DNA of 64,000 nucleotides from DATKMK01 sp035541895 (lineage in GTDB: Bacteria; Desulfobacterota; Binatia; HRBIN30; JACQVA1). The notes below the pieces were generated by a model, which saw nothing but the letters and a program-made list of their open reading frames with translations, had not been told where the DNA came from and searched no databases. The stretch lies in assembly GCA_035541895.1 (NCBI GenBank), contig DATKMK010000066.1, forward strand, positions 103,269 through 167,268, written 5' to 3'. Of this stretch, positions 17,268 to 25,448 are shown piece by piece; position 1 is the stretch's first letter; every line of letters begins with the position of its first letter. Both the position numbers and the translations under genes were made by a program.

Positions 17268-17615
17268 ATGATGCGGCGGATGATTGTGGGAATGGTGGCG
17301 GTGATGGTGATGCTCGGGGCCCGCCCGACGTGGGCCAAGACGGACGTGAACGAGAGCTACGGCAGCCAAGCGGGGTATGGAACGTTGGCGGCGGTCAGCA
17401 ACTTGATCTACATGCCGCTGAAGCTGGTCTACGCTGCGGTCGGTGGCGTGACCGGCGCATTGGCCTGGATGGTGACCATAGGCAACACGGACGTTGCCGA
17501 GTCGGTCTGGGCTCCGTCGCTCGGCGGAACGTACGTGATCACGCCGGCGATGTTCCGCGGGGAAGAAGAGTTTCTCTTCAGTGGGCCGAGCCACGAGAAG
17601 AGCGAGAAGAATTGA
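17268..17615 (+). CDS. Small exported hypothetical protein
   Basis: A 115-aa protein starting MMRRMIVGMVAVMVMLGARP with a signal peptide that probably ends near AKTDV. A second hydrophobic, glycine-rich stretch (LVYAAVGGVTGALAWMVTIG, about 53-72) could insert in a membrane. The C-terminal segment SLGGTYVITPAMFRG is conserved-looking, but I know no named family. GGAGGAGGACGT precedes the ATG. It lies just upstream of the SRPBCC protein and may be co-expressed with it. Confidence 0.65.
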   Translation: MMRRMIVGMVAVMVMLGARPTWAKTDVNESYGSQAGYGTLAAVSNLIYMPLKLVYAAVGGVTGALAWMVTIGNTDVAESVWAPSLGGTYVITPAMFRGEEEFLFSGPSHEKSEKN

Positions 17616-17673
17616 GCCGGCGTTAGGTTGCCAATCGCATGCGGTTGTTGCGTCAGCGCGAGAGGAGAGAGCC

Positions 17674-18282
17674 ATGAGCGGAAAGACCATTGGAGCGATC
17701 GTCGGCGTGGTGGTGTTGGCCGTGATCGGTTTCGTTGGATACAAGTACATGCAACTGCAGGCGGAGGCGAAGAAGTGGGCTGGTCCGCACAAGGAGATCG
17801 TCGAGGAATCGGTGAGCAAAGACGGGGCGGTGACCTCCACGCACTTCGTGTCGCTGATCGATGCGCCGATGGCCGCCGTGCAAAACGCACTCTGGACGCC
17901 GGAACGCAGCCAAGAGACGATCGAAAACATCACGTTGTCGAAGCTGCTCAAGTCGGAGGGGAATACCAAGTTGATCGAGATGAACGTGCGCGCCCTCAAT
18001 CTGCCGTTGCAGTTTTACACCATGCAATTCACACTCGATGCCGACCAGCATCGGATCAGCTTCAAGACGGTCGAATCGCAAGCGCAAGATCTCGAAGGCG
18101 TGTACCAACTCGAAGCATCACCCGACGGCAAGAGCACGCGCATCGACTACAACTCGAAGTCGCGCGACAAGATCGCGCTGCCGTTCCCGCAATCGGTGGT
18201 GGATAGCGCCAATCGAGAGATCTTCGTCAACACCATGCGTGGGGTGAAGAAGATCGCGCAGCAACCGAATCCGGCGGGCTGA
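17674..18282 (+). CDS. Membrane-anchored SRPBCC/START-like protein
   Basis: A 202-aa protein with an N-terminal transmembrane helix (IGAIVGVVVLAVIGFVGYKY, residues 6-25), followed by a domain with the feel of the SRPBCC ligand-binding fold. That domain has THFVSLIDAPMAAVQNALWT as a first strand and helix, alternating strands, and a long C-terminal helix (SVVDSANREIFVNTMRG). Such domains bind lipids or other hydrophobic ligands. AGAGGAGAGAGCC precedes ATG 17674; the open frame upstream overlaps the previous gene. It converges on the citrate synthase gene. Confidence 0.65.
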   Translation: MSGKTIGAIVGVVVLAVIGFVGYKYMQLQAEAKKWAGPHKEIVEESVSKDGAVTSTHFVSLIDAPMAAVQNALWTPERSQETIENITLSKLLKSEGNTKLIEMNVRALNLPLQFYTMQFTLDADQHRISFKTVESQAQDLEGVYQLEASPDGKSTRIDYNSKSRDKIALPFPQSVVDSANREIFVNTMRGVKKIAQQPNPAG

Positions 18283-18300
18283 TCGTCCAACGCGCAGCCC

Positions 18301-18332
18301 GGTGCAGCGCCCTATTGCCCGGGCGCCGCACC
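18301..18332. terminator. Bidirectional hairpin between convergent genes
   Basis: GGTGC-A-GCGCCC (18301-18312) pairs with GGGCGC-C-GCACC (18321-18332), an 11-bp stem with one mismatch and an 8-nt loop. It lies between the convergent stops of the SRPBCC gene (18282) and citrate synthase (18341). It probably terminates one or both. Confidence 0.5.
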
Positions 18333-18340
18333 GAAAGAGC

Positions 18341-19585
18341 CTACGCCCAGGTGCGGTCCCAACCGCCGACGTACCGGGATTCGGGGCGGATCAATTGATC
18401 TTGATCGAGCTGCTCGATCACGTGCGCGGTCCATCCTCCGGCTCGGGCAAGCGCGAAGGTCGGGGTGAACAGCTCCGTCGGTAATCCCACGCCGTGCAGC
18501 AGCATGGCGGTGTAGAACTCGACGTTGGTTTCGAGCCGTCGCCCCGGCTTCAGCTTCCCGAGCGTATGAACGACGACCCCTTCGATCGCGCGCACGTCGT
18601 CGTAGAGTGCCCGATCGCGATGGTCGACGAACAAGTCGCGCGCGGCCTCGCCGAGGACGTCGGCACGTGGGTCACGGACCTTGTACACCCGGTGGCCGAA
18701 TCCCATCACGCGGTCGCCATGGGTGAGCGTCTCTCGCACCCAAGCCCCGGCTTCCTCGGCGAGGCTGCGGCCTGATGCCGCCGCCCGCCGGCGGATCTCG
18801 AACACCATGTCGAGCGCCGGCCCGGGCGCGCCGCCGTGGAGCGGGCCCTTGAGTGCGCCCACTGCTCCCACCAAAGCCGAAATGAGATCCGATCGGGTGC
18901 TGGCGATCACCCGTGCCGTGAACGTCGACGCGTTCATGCCGTGATCGACGACCGTGTTGAAGTAAGTCTCGAGTGCGCGCGTGGAGTTCGGCGAGGGTGT
19001 ATCGCCGCTCAGCATATACAAGTAGTTGGCGACGTGTCCGAGGTCGCCGCGCGGAGTGAGGGGGGCACGGCCCTCGCAGAGTCGAGCATAGGCGGCGGCC
19101 AGCGTCGGGAACGTCGCGACTGCGCGGACCGCGCGGGCGAGGTTTGCGGAACGCGACGGATCATCCGGTGCCGGATCGCTCAGTGACAGGGTGGCGGCAC
19201 TCATGCGCAGCGCATCCATGGCTGGAAGCGAACGGGCGGCTGCGGCGCGAAGCAGTGGCAGAGCCGCGTCCGGCATTGCTCGGGACGCGGCCAGGTCACG
19301 ACGGAGATGCGTCGATTCGTCCGCCGTCGGAACCCGATCGTGCCACAACAGGAACAGGACATCTTCAAACGCGGCGTGCGGCGCCAGCGTCTCGACCGGG
19401 AAGCCGCCGATGACCAGGACCCCGCGCTCCCCGTCGACATGACTGAGGCGCGTCTCGGTCGCGATCACGCCTTTGAGTCCGCGTGCAACTTCATGATCGG
19501 GGTGTGCACGCTTTGGTTCACGCCGGCCTCGTGCGGGGCGTGGCGATGGTGCGGATCGTCCGGCGGCGCTCGCGCTGTGTGGCAT
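18341..19585 (-). CDS. Citrate synthase family protein
   Basis: A 414-aa citrate/2-methylcitrate synthase family enzyme, condensing acetyl-CoA (or propionyl-CoA) with oxaloacetate. Family motifs are LHGGAPG (His250), MGFGHRVYKVRDPRADVL (His298) and RLETNVEFYTAMLL, where the position of the catalytic Asp holds Glu356. The N-terminal 40 residues are Arg/Pro-rich and not conserved. ATG 19585 follows GGAGGAGGAGATTGCAC, a strong site; the open frame extends to 19645 without support. It is divergent from a second, DNA-binding citrate synthase. Confidence 0.88.
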   Translation of the reverse strand: MPHSASAAGRSAPSPRPARGRREPKRAHPDHEVARGLKGVIATETRLSHVDGERGVLVIGGFPVETLAPHAAFEDVLFLLWHDRVPTADESTHLRRDLAASRAMPDAALPLLRAAAARSLPAMDALRMSAATLSLSDPAPDDPSRSANLARAVRAVATFPTLAAAYARLCEGRAPLTPRGDLGHVANYLYMLSGDTPSPNSTRALETYFNTVVDHGMNASTFTARVIASTRSDLISALVGAVGALKGPLHGGAPGPALDMVFEIRRRAAASGRSLAEEAGAWVRETLTHGDRVMGFGHRVYKVRDPRADVLGEAARDLFVDHRDRALYDDVRAIEGVVVHTLGKLKPGRRLETNVEFYTAMLLHGVGLPTELFTPTFALARAGGWTAHVIEQLDQDQLIRPESRYVGGWDRTWA

Positions 19586-19616
19586 GTGCAATCTCCTCCT
19601 CCGTGGTACTGCCGTC

Positions 19617-19645
19617 CCTTTAGGTCGACATTCGAGTAGTGTCAA
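19617..19645 (-). promoter_or_regulatory. Candidate sigma-70 promoter for citrate synthase
   Basis: Read on the minus strand, TTGACA (complement of 19640-19645) is followed after exactly 17 nt by TAAAGG (complement of 19617-19622). This places the transcript start about 20-25 nt before the GGAGGAGGAG ribosome-binding site. The direct repeats at 19658-19686 lie upstream of this -35, where an activator would bind. Confidence 0.5.
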
Positions 19646-19686
19646 TGTGGATCATGTAATCAATATATGGATTTATAAATCAATAT
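19642..19686. promoter_or_regulatory. AT-rich direct repeats between the two citrate synthase genes
   Basis: AATCAATAT occurs at 19658-19666 and again at 19678-19686, start to start exactly 20 bp, about two helical turns. A related TCAATGTGGAT (19642-19652) precedes TCAATATATGGAT (19660-19672), giving three iterated TCAAT-type half-sites. The stretch is strikingly AT-rich against the surrounding GC-rich DNA. It also contains TATAAA (19674-19679), a possible -10 for the plus-strand gene. Confidence 0.5.
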
Positions 19687-19705
19687 CGTGTACGCAAACG
19701 ACAGC

Positions 19706-20917
19706 ATGTCCGCGTACCTGTCAGCCGCGGAAGCGGCCGCCGAGTTGGGTGTGAACCTGCCAACGCTCTACGCGTATGTCAGCCGCGGTCTGATTCGCTC
19801 CGAGGCGGGCGGCGGCTCGCGGCGGCGACGCTATCTCGCGGAAGACATCTGGGTGCTGAAGCAGCGCAAGCAGCATCGCCGGGATCCGGGGAAAGCCGCA
19901 CGAGAGGCGTTGCATTGGGGCCTCCCGGTGCTCGAATCGCGGCTCTCCGTGATTCACGACGGCCGGTTGTTCTATGCGGGTCGCGATGTGGTGACGCTGG
20001 CGCAGAGTTGCTCGATCGAGCAGGTGGCGGCGTTGCTGTGGATGGGCGATTTGCATGCACCGTTTCCCGATGACTACCTGGTGGTACCCGAGTGGAAGAC
20101 TGTGGCGGGAGTCGCCGCCGCTCTGCCGCCGCTTGAAGGGTTGCAGTTGTTTCTGCCGGTGGCGGCCTCGCACGATCCATACGCGTACGACACGCGGCCG
20201 GCGGCCGTACAGCGTGCGGGTGCCCGCATCTTGCGACTGCTGGCTGCGGCTGTGGTCCGAACACGGCCAAGCCGGGACCCGATCGCGCGCGTGTTGCAGC
20301 GCCGTTGGGCGCCGGCGGACGCGGGAGTCGCACGGCTGCTGCAAGCCGCCTTGGTGTTGTACGCGGACAACGGGCTGAACCCGTCGAGCTTCACCGCGCG
20401 CTGCGTGGCCTCGGCGGGTTCCACCCCGTACGCACTGGTGGCCGCGGGGCTTGCGGCGCTGCAGGGATCCAAGCACGGAGGCGCCTGCGAACGCGCCCAA
20501 GGGTTGCTGGATGAGGTGCGTGAAGCACGCGGCGCGCAGCGCGCGGTGATGGCTCGCATGCGGCGGGGCGAGGCCGTTCCCGGCTTCGGTCACCCGCTGT
20601 ATCCCGAGGGTGATCCGCGCGGCGCGTATTTGATGCAGTTGGTTGCGGAGGCCAGGCCGAAGTCGCCCGAGGTCAAGCTGGCGCTGGCGCTGACGGCCGC
20701 CGTCCGCGAGCTCATGGACGACCATCCAACGGTCGATTTCGGAGTCGTGACGCTCTGCCGCGCCCTGGATCTGCCGTCGGCGGCGGCACTGTCCTTGTTG
20801 GGCGTCGGTCGCGTCGTCGGCTGGATCGCTCACGGCCTTGAGCAGTACCAGGAAGGCCGCGAGATTCGGCCGCGGGCACGCTACGCCGGCGACTTGCCGC
20901 GCGGCGAGCGCCGCTGA
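19706..20917 (+). CDS. Citrate synthase-like protein with N-terminal helix-turn-helix DNA-binding domain
   Basis: A 403-aa protein in two parts. Residues 1-60 form a MerR/excisionase-like winged helix-turn-helix: YLSAAEAAAELGVNLPTLYA, YVSRGLIRSEAGGG, RRRYLAEDIWVLKQRKQ. Residues 70-403 are a citrate synthase domain with apparently intact catalytic residues: His257 (SKHGGA), His296 (GFGHPLY) and Asp344 (PTVDFG). It could be an enzyme that senses its own substrates, or a regulator using the fold as a ligand sensor. ATG 19706 (MSAYLSAAE) is my choice; the GTG at 19688 abuts the upstream repeat. It is divergent from a plain citrate synthase and 14 nt before a small membrane protein. Confidence 0.85.
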   Translation: MSAYLSAAEAAAELGVNLPTLYAYVSRGLIRSEAGGGSRRRRYLAEDIWVLKQRKQHRRDPGKAAREALHWGLPVLESRLSVIHDGRLFYAGRDVVTLAQSCSIEQVAALLWMGDLHAPFPDDYLVVPEWKTVAGVAAALPPLEGLQLFLPVAASHDPYAYDTRPAAVQRAGARILRLLAAAVVRTRPSRDPIARVLQRRWAPADAGVARLLQAALVLYADNGLNPSSFTARCVASAGSTPYALVAAGLAALQGSKHGGACERAQGLLDEVREARGAQRAVMARMRRGEAVPGFGHPLYPEGDPRGAYLMQLVAEARPKSPEVKLALALTAAVRELMDDHPTVDFGVVTLCRALDLPSAAALSLLGVGRVVGWIAHGLEQYQEGREIRPRARYAGDLPRGERR

Positions 20918-20931
20918 GCCGGGCGATCACT

Positions 20932-21342
20932 GTGACTCCGTCGCCGCTGTTGTACCTCCATCCGGTTGTCGCGCTACTGGCAGTGGTGGCGTTGGCGTAC
21001 GTCGGGCAACTTGGTTTCCGCAGTCGCCGGGTGCGACGCGGCGGCGCGGCCATGTTACAGCGGCACGCCAAAGTCACCCCCTACGTCTACGCGTTGGTGA
21101 TGATCAACTGGATCCTCGGAAGCGCATCGGTGTGGTGGGGGCGCAGTGACCTCGATTTCGCAGAGAGTGGGCACTTTCGAGTCGGCTGCTATGTGGCCAT
21201 CGTGTTGACCGCCACAATGTTGCTGTCGCGCTGGATCGACCGCATCGCCAACGCCCGCATCATCCACCCATTGCTGGGCGCGCTCGCGGTGCTGTTGGCC
21301 GGGTTCCAGGTGTTTCTCGGGCTTCAGATCATGCCCAAGTAG
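20932..21342 (+). CDS. DUF4079-like small membrane protein
   Basis: A 136-aa protein with four predicted transmembrane helices: LYLHPVVALLAVVALAYVG, VTPYVYALVMINWILGSASV, VGCYVAIVLTATMLLS and IIHPLLGALAVLLAGFQVFL. His residues at the helix ends (LHP, RHAK, IHP) resemble cytochrome b561/DUF4079 heme ligands, so heme binding is possible but not shown. GTG start 14 nt after the DNA-binding citrate synthase suggests one transcript. Confidence 0.6.
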   Translation: MTPSPLLYLHPVVALLAVVALAYVGQLGFRSRRVRRGGAAMLQRHAKVTPYVYALVMINWILGSASVWWGRSDLDFAESGHFRVGCYVAIVLTATMLLSRWIDRIANARIIHPLLGALAVLLAGFQVFLGLQIMPK

Positions 21343-21568
21343 CACCCCGCGACAACCGCCCGCTGCCACGTTGCCACAACGCGTCCGGTCGCACCATTTC
21401 CGTACCGAGGTGACGTTGGGCAGTCACGCTTTTCCCGGATTTGCGGCTCGGCAAGCGCATCGCACAGCCACTCACCGGATGGCAAGGCGCATGCTTGGTG
21501 ACCCGAATGGCTCGGAACGCAATAGAGGCCCAGTCAGCGTCCAGACCGGCGAGGCTGAGGAGGAATGT

Positions 21569-21982
21569 ATGGCCCGGCAGAAAACCGTTCTCGTGACCGA
21601 TGACGATGCGGCGTTGCGGACTGTTACCGCGACCCTGATCGAGTCGCGCGGTCATCGGGTGATTACCGCCGAGAGCGGTCAACACGCGATCGACGTGTTC
21701 AAATCGGGTACCCCGATCGATCTGTTGGTCCTCGATATCATGATGCCCGGTATGAACGGACTCCAGACGATGGCGAAGTTGCAAGAGACTGGGTTCGGCG
21801 ATGTCCCAGTGGTCATGCTGACCGCGCAATCGTCGGACGACGACATCATCGAGGGCTATCGCGCCGGCGCCGGCTACTACCTCACCAAGCCATTCAAGCC
21901 GGTCGCGTTGCTCAACATCGTCGACTACCTGATCGGCGATCTGTCAGCCGCACAACGAGAAGAACTCGCCCTCCGGTTATAA
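21569..21982 (+). CDS. Receiver-only response regulator
   Basis: A 137-aa CheY-like receiver domain without an output domain. The acidic pocket VTDDDAA (about residues 8-14), the phosphoacceptor Asp in LLVLDIMMPGMNG (about 54), Thr in VVMLTAQSS and Lys in YLTKPFKP are all present. The C-terminus ends with a short extra helix. GAGGCTGAGGAGGA precedes ATG 21569; the open frame to 21371 is not convincing. No histidine kinase is nearby, so its partner is unknown. Confidence 0.9.
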   Translation: MARQKTVLVTDDDAALRTVTATLIESRGHRVITAESGQHAIDVFKSGTPIDLLVLDIMMPGMNGLQTMAKLQETGFGDVPVVMLTAQSSDDDIIEGYRAGAGYYLTKPFKPVALLNIVDYLIGDLSAAQREELALRL

Positions 21983-22165
21983 GGCGGGGCCGCGATCGCC
22001 CGCCCGCGCCAGGGCGTGAGCGAGTCGACTTCGCATCCGCCAGAGAAAAAACCCGCTGTGCGTTCTCGCCGCTGCAAGCCGCAGGGCGGCCCCGGGGACG
22101 TGTCCGACCGGGCTACCGACGGCGTTCGCGCTGGTGTGGATGTTGAAGGAAGACCACGCGATCGG

Positions 22166-23665
22166 ATGACTCGGGCGAGGCAAAAACGTTCATCATCGCC
22201 GTTGGCAGCGATAGGTTCGACAGCGCCGATGCGGGTGACGGGAGAAGATCTGTCGTTCTGGTGGTTGGATTCGCCCATGCAACCCACCACCATGGCGATG
22301 CTGATGATCTTGGATCGGGTGCCGGATGAAACCCAGTTGCAGGCTGCCTTCGCCCGGGCCGTAGCCGCGGTGCCACGCCTCGCGCAGCGGGTTGCCGAGA
22401 CGCCGCTCGATATTGCCTTGCCGCATTGGGAGAACGATCCGACGTTCGATCTCGCCTATCACGTCCGCCGACATACGCTGTCACGGACTCGCGATATGGA
22501 CGAATTGTTCCGCGAAATCGCTCCGGTTTACGAATCGCCGTTCGATCGCTCGCGCCCGCTGTGGGAAGCGCGCGTGTACGATGGGCTGCAAACGGGTGGG
22601 CGCTCGGCCTTGTTCTTCAAACTCCACCACGCGGTCGCCGACGGCGTGGGTGCCAACGCGATCTTCGCTGCCATGACGGATGACGTCCGCGAGACGATCA
22701 CGGGGCGCGACTCTCGGATGTCCCCGCCGATCAAGGGGACATGGCCGGAGCCGCCCGCGCTGGCGACGCAGCTTGTCGACGCCGTGCGCGACCGAATGGA
22801 CTTGGTCGCGGCGCAAGTGAGCACGGTTGCGGGTGTGGTGGCCGAAACCGTGCAACACCCGGAACGGCTTGGGAGTGCGTTGCAGATCATGCGTTCAATC
22901 GTCGAAACGGTGCGGTTCGACAGCCATTCACCGCTCAAGCGGAAGTCCGGTCGAGCGCGACGCTTGACCGGGACCGACCTGCCGTTTGCGGCCGTCCGGG
23001 CGGCACGCCGGGCGTTAGGCGGCTCGATGATTGATGTGATCCTGACGATCGTGGCCCGCGCGATCGGTACCTGGTACGCGAAGCACCGCGTCACCGGCGT
23101 GCGGGAGTTGATGACGTTGGTGCCGGTCAACCTGCGGAAGCCGGAAGAATGGGCGCAGAAGGCCCACATCGGCAACGTCGCGACCGGCATCTTGGTGCCC
23201 ATTCCGATCCGCTCGCGTCGCATGTTGGCGATGTATCGCGAGATTCACAAGCGCATGGAGGCGAAGAAGGCCGATCCGCTGTCGACGCTGTCACCGGTGA
23301 TTGCAGAATTGCTGAGCATGATGCCGCGCGGCTTGGTGACCTGGATGGCGGAGGCCAGTTTTGGAAGCGTCGACCTTATTGTCACCAACGTCCCGGGCAT
23401 TCTGACGCCGCGCTATCTCGCCGACGCTGAGATCGAAGCTGCGTATCCGTTCGCACCGGTCGCAGTGAAGAGCCCGGTGAGTGTAGCGCTGTACGGGTAC
23501 CGCGATCGGCTGTTCGTCGGACTCACTTCTGATGAAACCGCGATGCCGGATGTCGACACCTTCGGACAGATGATCCGAGAAGCATTCAAGGAGTTGTGCG
23601 CTGCCGCGGGAGTAGAACGCGCGACGGCGGGCCGCCGCCCCGCGGCGACGCCTCACAGAGGTTGA
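22166..23665 (+). CDS. Wax ester synthase/diacylglycerol acyltransferase family protein
   Basis: A WS/DGAT O-acyltransferase of up to 499 aa that would esterify acyl-CoA with fatty alcohols or diacylglycerol for storage lipids. The family start MRVTGEDLSFWWLDSPMQP and active-site motif HHAVADG are clear, and the C-terminal region has NVPGILTPRYLADAEIEAAY. The start is uncertain: ATG 22166 has AAGGAAG upstream, but the conserved domain begins at ATG 22229, giving 478 aa. It converges on the patatin gene, another lipid enzyme, with 11 nt between the stops. Confidence 0.85.
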   Translation: MTRARQKRSSSPLAAIGSTAPMRVTGEDLSFWWLDSPMQPTTMAMLMILDRVPDETQLQAAFARAVAAVPRLAQRVAETPLDIALPHWENDPTFDLAYHVRRHTLSRTRDMDELFREIAPVYESPFDRSRPLWEARVYDGLQTGGRSALFFKLHHAVADGVGANAIFAAMTDDVRETITGRDSRMSPPIKGTWPEPPALATQLVDAVRDRMDLVAAQVSTVAGVVAETVQHPERLGSALQIMRSIVETVRFDSHSPLKRKSGRARRLTGTDLPFAAVRAARRALGGSMIDVILTIVARAIGTWYAKHRVTGVRELMTLVPVNLRKPEEWAQKAHIGNVATGILVPIPIRSRRMLAMYREIHKRMEAKKADPLSTLSPVIAELLSMMPRGLVTWMAEASFGSVDLIVTNVPGILTPRYLADAEIEAAYPFAPVAVKSPVSVALYGYRDRLFVGLTSDETAMPDVDTFGQMIREAFKELCAAAGVERATAGRRPAATPHRG

Positions 23666-23676
23666 TCGTTGGCCAA

Positions 23677-24840
23677 CTATGCGGCCGCGCCGGCCTGGAT
23701 CTCGTCCAACTGATCGACACGCGGACCCGCCGCCAGCCAGGCGCTTGCCGCCCGCCGTCCAGCCGCCTGCATCGCAGCCAGCATGGCGCGCTCGAAGTAG
23801 AGATAGGAGCCGGCGGTGAAGGCGGCGTCGCGCGCGGGACGCACGGCATCGTACAGCGTCACCGCGCGATAGGGGCTATGGTCGAGTTGCGCGAGACGGT
23901 TGCGTTCCAGGAGGAGTTTGCGGTCGACGTTGTAGGCATTCTCCAGGAGGCTATCGACCATGCGCTCGACCGCGCGGCCAAAGTGCGCGAGCGGTCCGCG
24001 TTGCGGATCGGCCGGTTCGGTGACTAGCACGGTGATGACCTCGTCGGCCCCCAACGCCACTACCGGAGCGAGTGGGGTATTGACCAGCAGTCCACCGTCC
24101 CAGAGCAGGTGCCGACCGATCGGCACGGGCGGAAACAGCAGTGGGATGCTGGCACTGGCCAGGACCATGTCGACCGTAATGGCATCGACGACGTTGTAGT
24201 CGGGTGGCTTGGTCAGCGGCGTCTCGGCGTTGACGTAGCGGACGACGTGACCGGTATGGGCATCCACCGTGTTGATCGCGAGGCGCAGCCCGTTGGTTGG
24301 AATGCGCTCGCCGCCAAATTCCTCGATCAAGCGTTCGCGCAGTTGCCCGGTGGCGGCGAGGAAGGGCTCCTGGACGCCGGCGAGAAAGCGACTGACCAGT
24401 TCGAACCGAGTGGCCAAGAGATACTCAACCCACACCGCGAGCAGATCGCCGGGGCGCGGCGGAAAGTGGTTTTGCGCTCGTTGCAAGAACGCCCACCACG
24501 GCGCGCTCGATTGGAGCCACCGCTTCGACTCTTCGAGCGTGAGGCGAATCAGGGTGCGCGCGGCGCTGCTGAAGAACAACGCGCTCGCCACCACCGGCGG
24601 GTTGTCGGCGATCCCGTTCCAGAATCGCATCATTTCCCGTGGCGAGCGTCCGGCGGCGATGAGAGCGGCATTGATCGCCCCGGCCGAGGTTCCCGATAGC
24701 ACTGCGGGACCGCCGGCGAAGCGCGGATCGCGCAGCAAACGCTCGTACACGCCAACCTGGAACGCGCCGCGGGCTCCGCCGCCGGATAGCACCATGCCGA
24801 GCTTGTCACGGCGATGCGATCGTTCACGGCTCACACTCAA
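23677..24840 (-). CDS. Patatin-like phospholipase family protein
   Basis: A 387-aa serine lipid hydrolase. The oxyanion motif SGGGARGAFQVG (about 19-30), nucleophile elbow SGTSAGAINAAL (Ser52) and catalytic WDGGLLVNTPLAP (Asp248) form the patatin Ser-Asp dyad. There is no signal peptide, so the protein is probably cytoplasmic. It appears to start at TTG 24840, with AAAGGGGATAAC upstream; a GTG two codons in is an alternative. It faces the WS/DGAT gene and may mobilise storage or membrane lipid (inference). Confidence 0.88.
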   Translation of the reverse strand: MSVSRERSHRRDKLGMVLSGGGARGAFQVGVYERLLRDPRFAGGPAVLSGTSAGAINAALIAAGRSPREMMRFWNGIADNPPVVASALFFSSAARTLIRLTLEESKRWLQSSAPWWAFLQRAQNHFPPRPGDLLAVWVEYLLATRFELVSRFLAGVQEPFLAATGQLRERLIEEFGGERIPTNGLRLAINTVDAHTGHVVRYVNAETPLTKPPDYNVVDAITVDMVLASASIPLLFPPVPIGRHLLWDGGLLVNTPLAPVVALGADEVITVLVTEPADPQRGPLAHFGRAVERMVDSLLENAYNVDRKLLLERNRLAQLDHSPYRAVTLYDAVRPARDAAFTAGSYLYFERAMLAAMQAAGRRAASAWLAAGPRVDQLDEIQAGAAA

Positions 24841-24982
24841 GAGTTATCCCCTTTCCCAGTCACATTGTGCGCGTCAAAGCGGCGACGCTCACTCCGCCTG
24901 TGCACTGCGGGCGTTAGGGCAAGCGCGCGGGTGGTGGTCCACCGGCGCGATCGCCCCTGAGATAACAACCTCGCTGCAATTG

Positions 24983-25294
24983 TTACCAGCACACGAGTGG
25001 CGCGCCGTTTGGCGACTGGGGGGTGCCTGCTTGCGGGCACTGCGCGCCGAAATGAAGGCCACCGGCCGTCGATGGATTCTTCGCGAGATCGGGGTCGCCG
25101 GGCGCTAGCATGTGAATCTTCTCAGGATAGGCGGCCATGGTTCCGAGATAGACTAGTGCCACAAGCGCGACCGTTCCGACAGATACGGCGATCGCGATTG
25201 TTTCAGTGTCGGACGCGCGCGCGGGCCTCGGGCGCACGGCATGGAAGACAAGTGCTACCAACACGATCATCACTACCGCGATTCTTCGGCTCAT
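24983..25294 (-). CDS. Small exported/membrane hypothetical protein
   Basis: A 103-aa protein. An N-terminal signal-like helix (IAVVMIVLVALVFHAV) ends near ARASD, followed by a second transmembrane segment (IAIAVSVGTVALVALVYLG) and a soluble tail with two Cys residues (FGAQCPQAG and the near-terminal PLVCW). GGGAGAAGCGTG precedes the ATG at 25294. The open frame extends upstream to 25675 in antisense to the transporter gene, which I discard. Function unknown; divergent from the Liv operon. Confidence 0.6.
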   Translation of the reverse strand: MSRRIAVVMIVLVALVFHAVRPRPARASDTETIAIAVSVGTVALVALVYLGTMAAYPEKIHMLAPGDPDLAKNPSTAGGLHFGAQCPQAGTPQSPNGAPLVCW

Positions 25295-25391
25295 CACGCT
25301 TCTCCCTCGCGTTCCCTGGGTCGCCATGCGTTGAAACGTTCGTAGCACGGCGCTTCGTTCTCCAGCAAGAGACTCTTTGGAAGCCGCTGCA

Positions 25392-25419
25392 TTGACCGTG
25401 GTCGGAAGCTCTGTATATG
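25392..25419 (+). promoter_or_regulatory. Candidate promoter of the Liv operon
   Basis: TTGACC (25392-25397) and TATATG (25414-25419) are separated by 16 nt, a good sigma-70-type match in this GC-rich DNA. A transcript starting near 25426 would leave a leader of about 20 nt that includes GGAGGAG before the GTG start of the binding-protein gene. Confidence 0.5.
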
Positions 25420-25448
25420 GTGCCTGCGCTGTAAAAAATGGAGGAGTG

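Noticed and set aside
20055..20559. Overlapping small frames within the DNA-binding citrate synthase
   Set aside because: Shadow frames of a high-GC gene; no start signals or domains.
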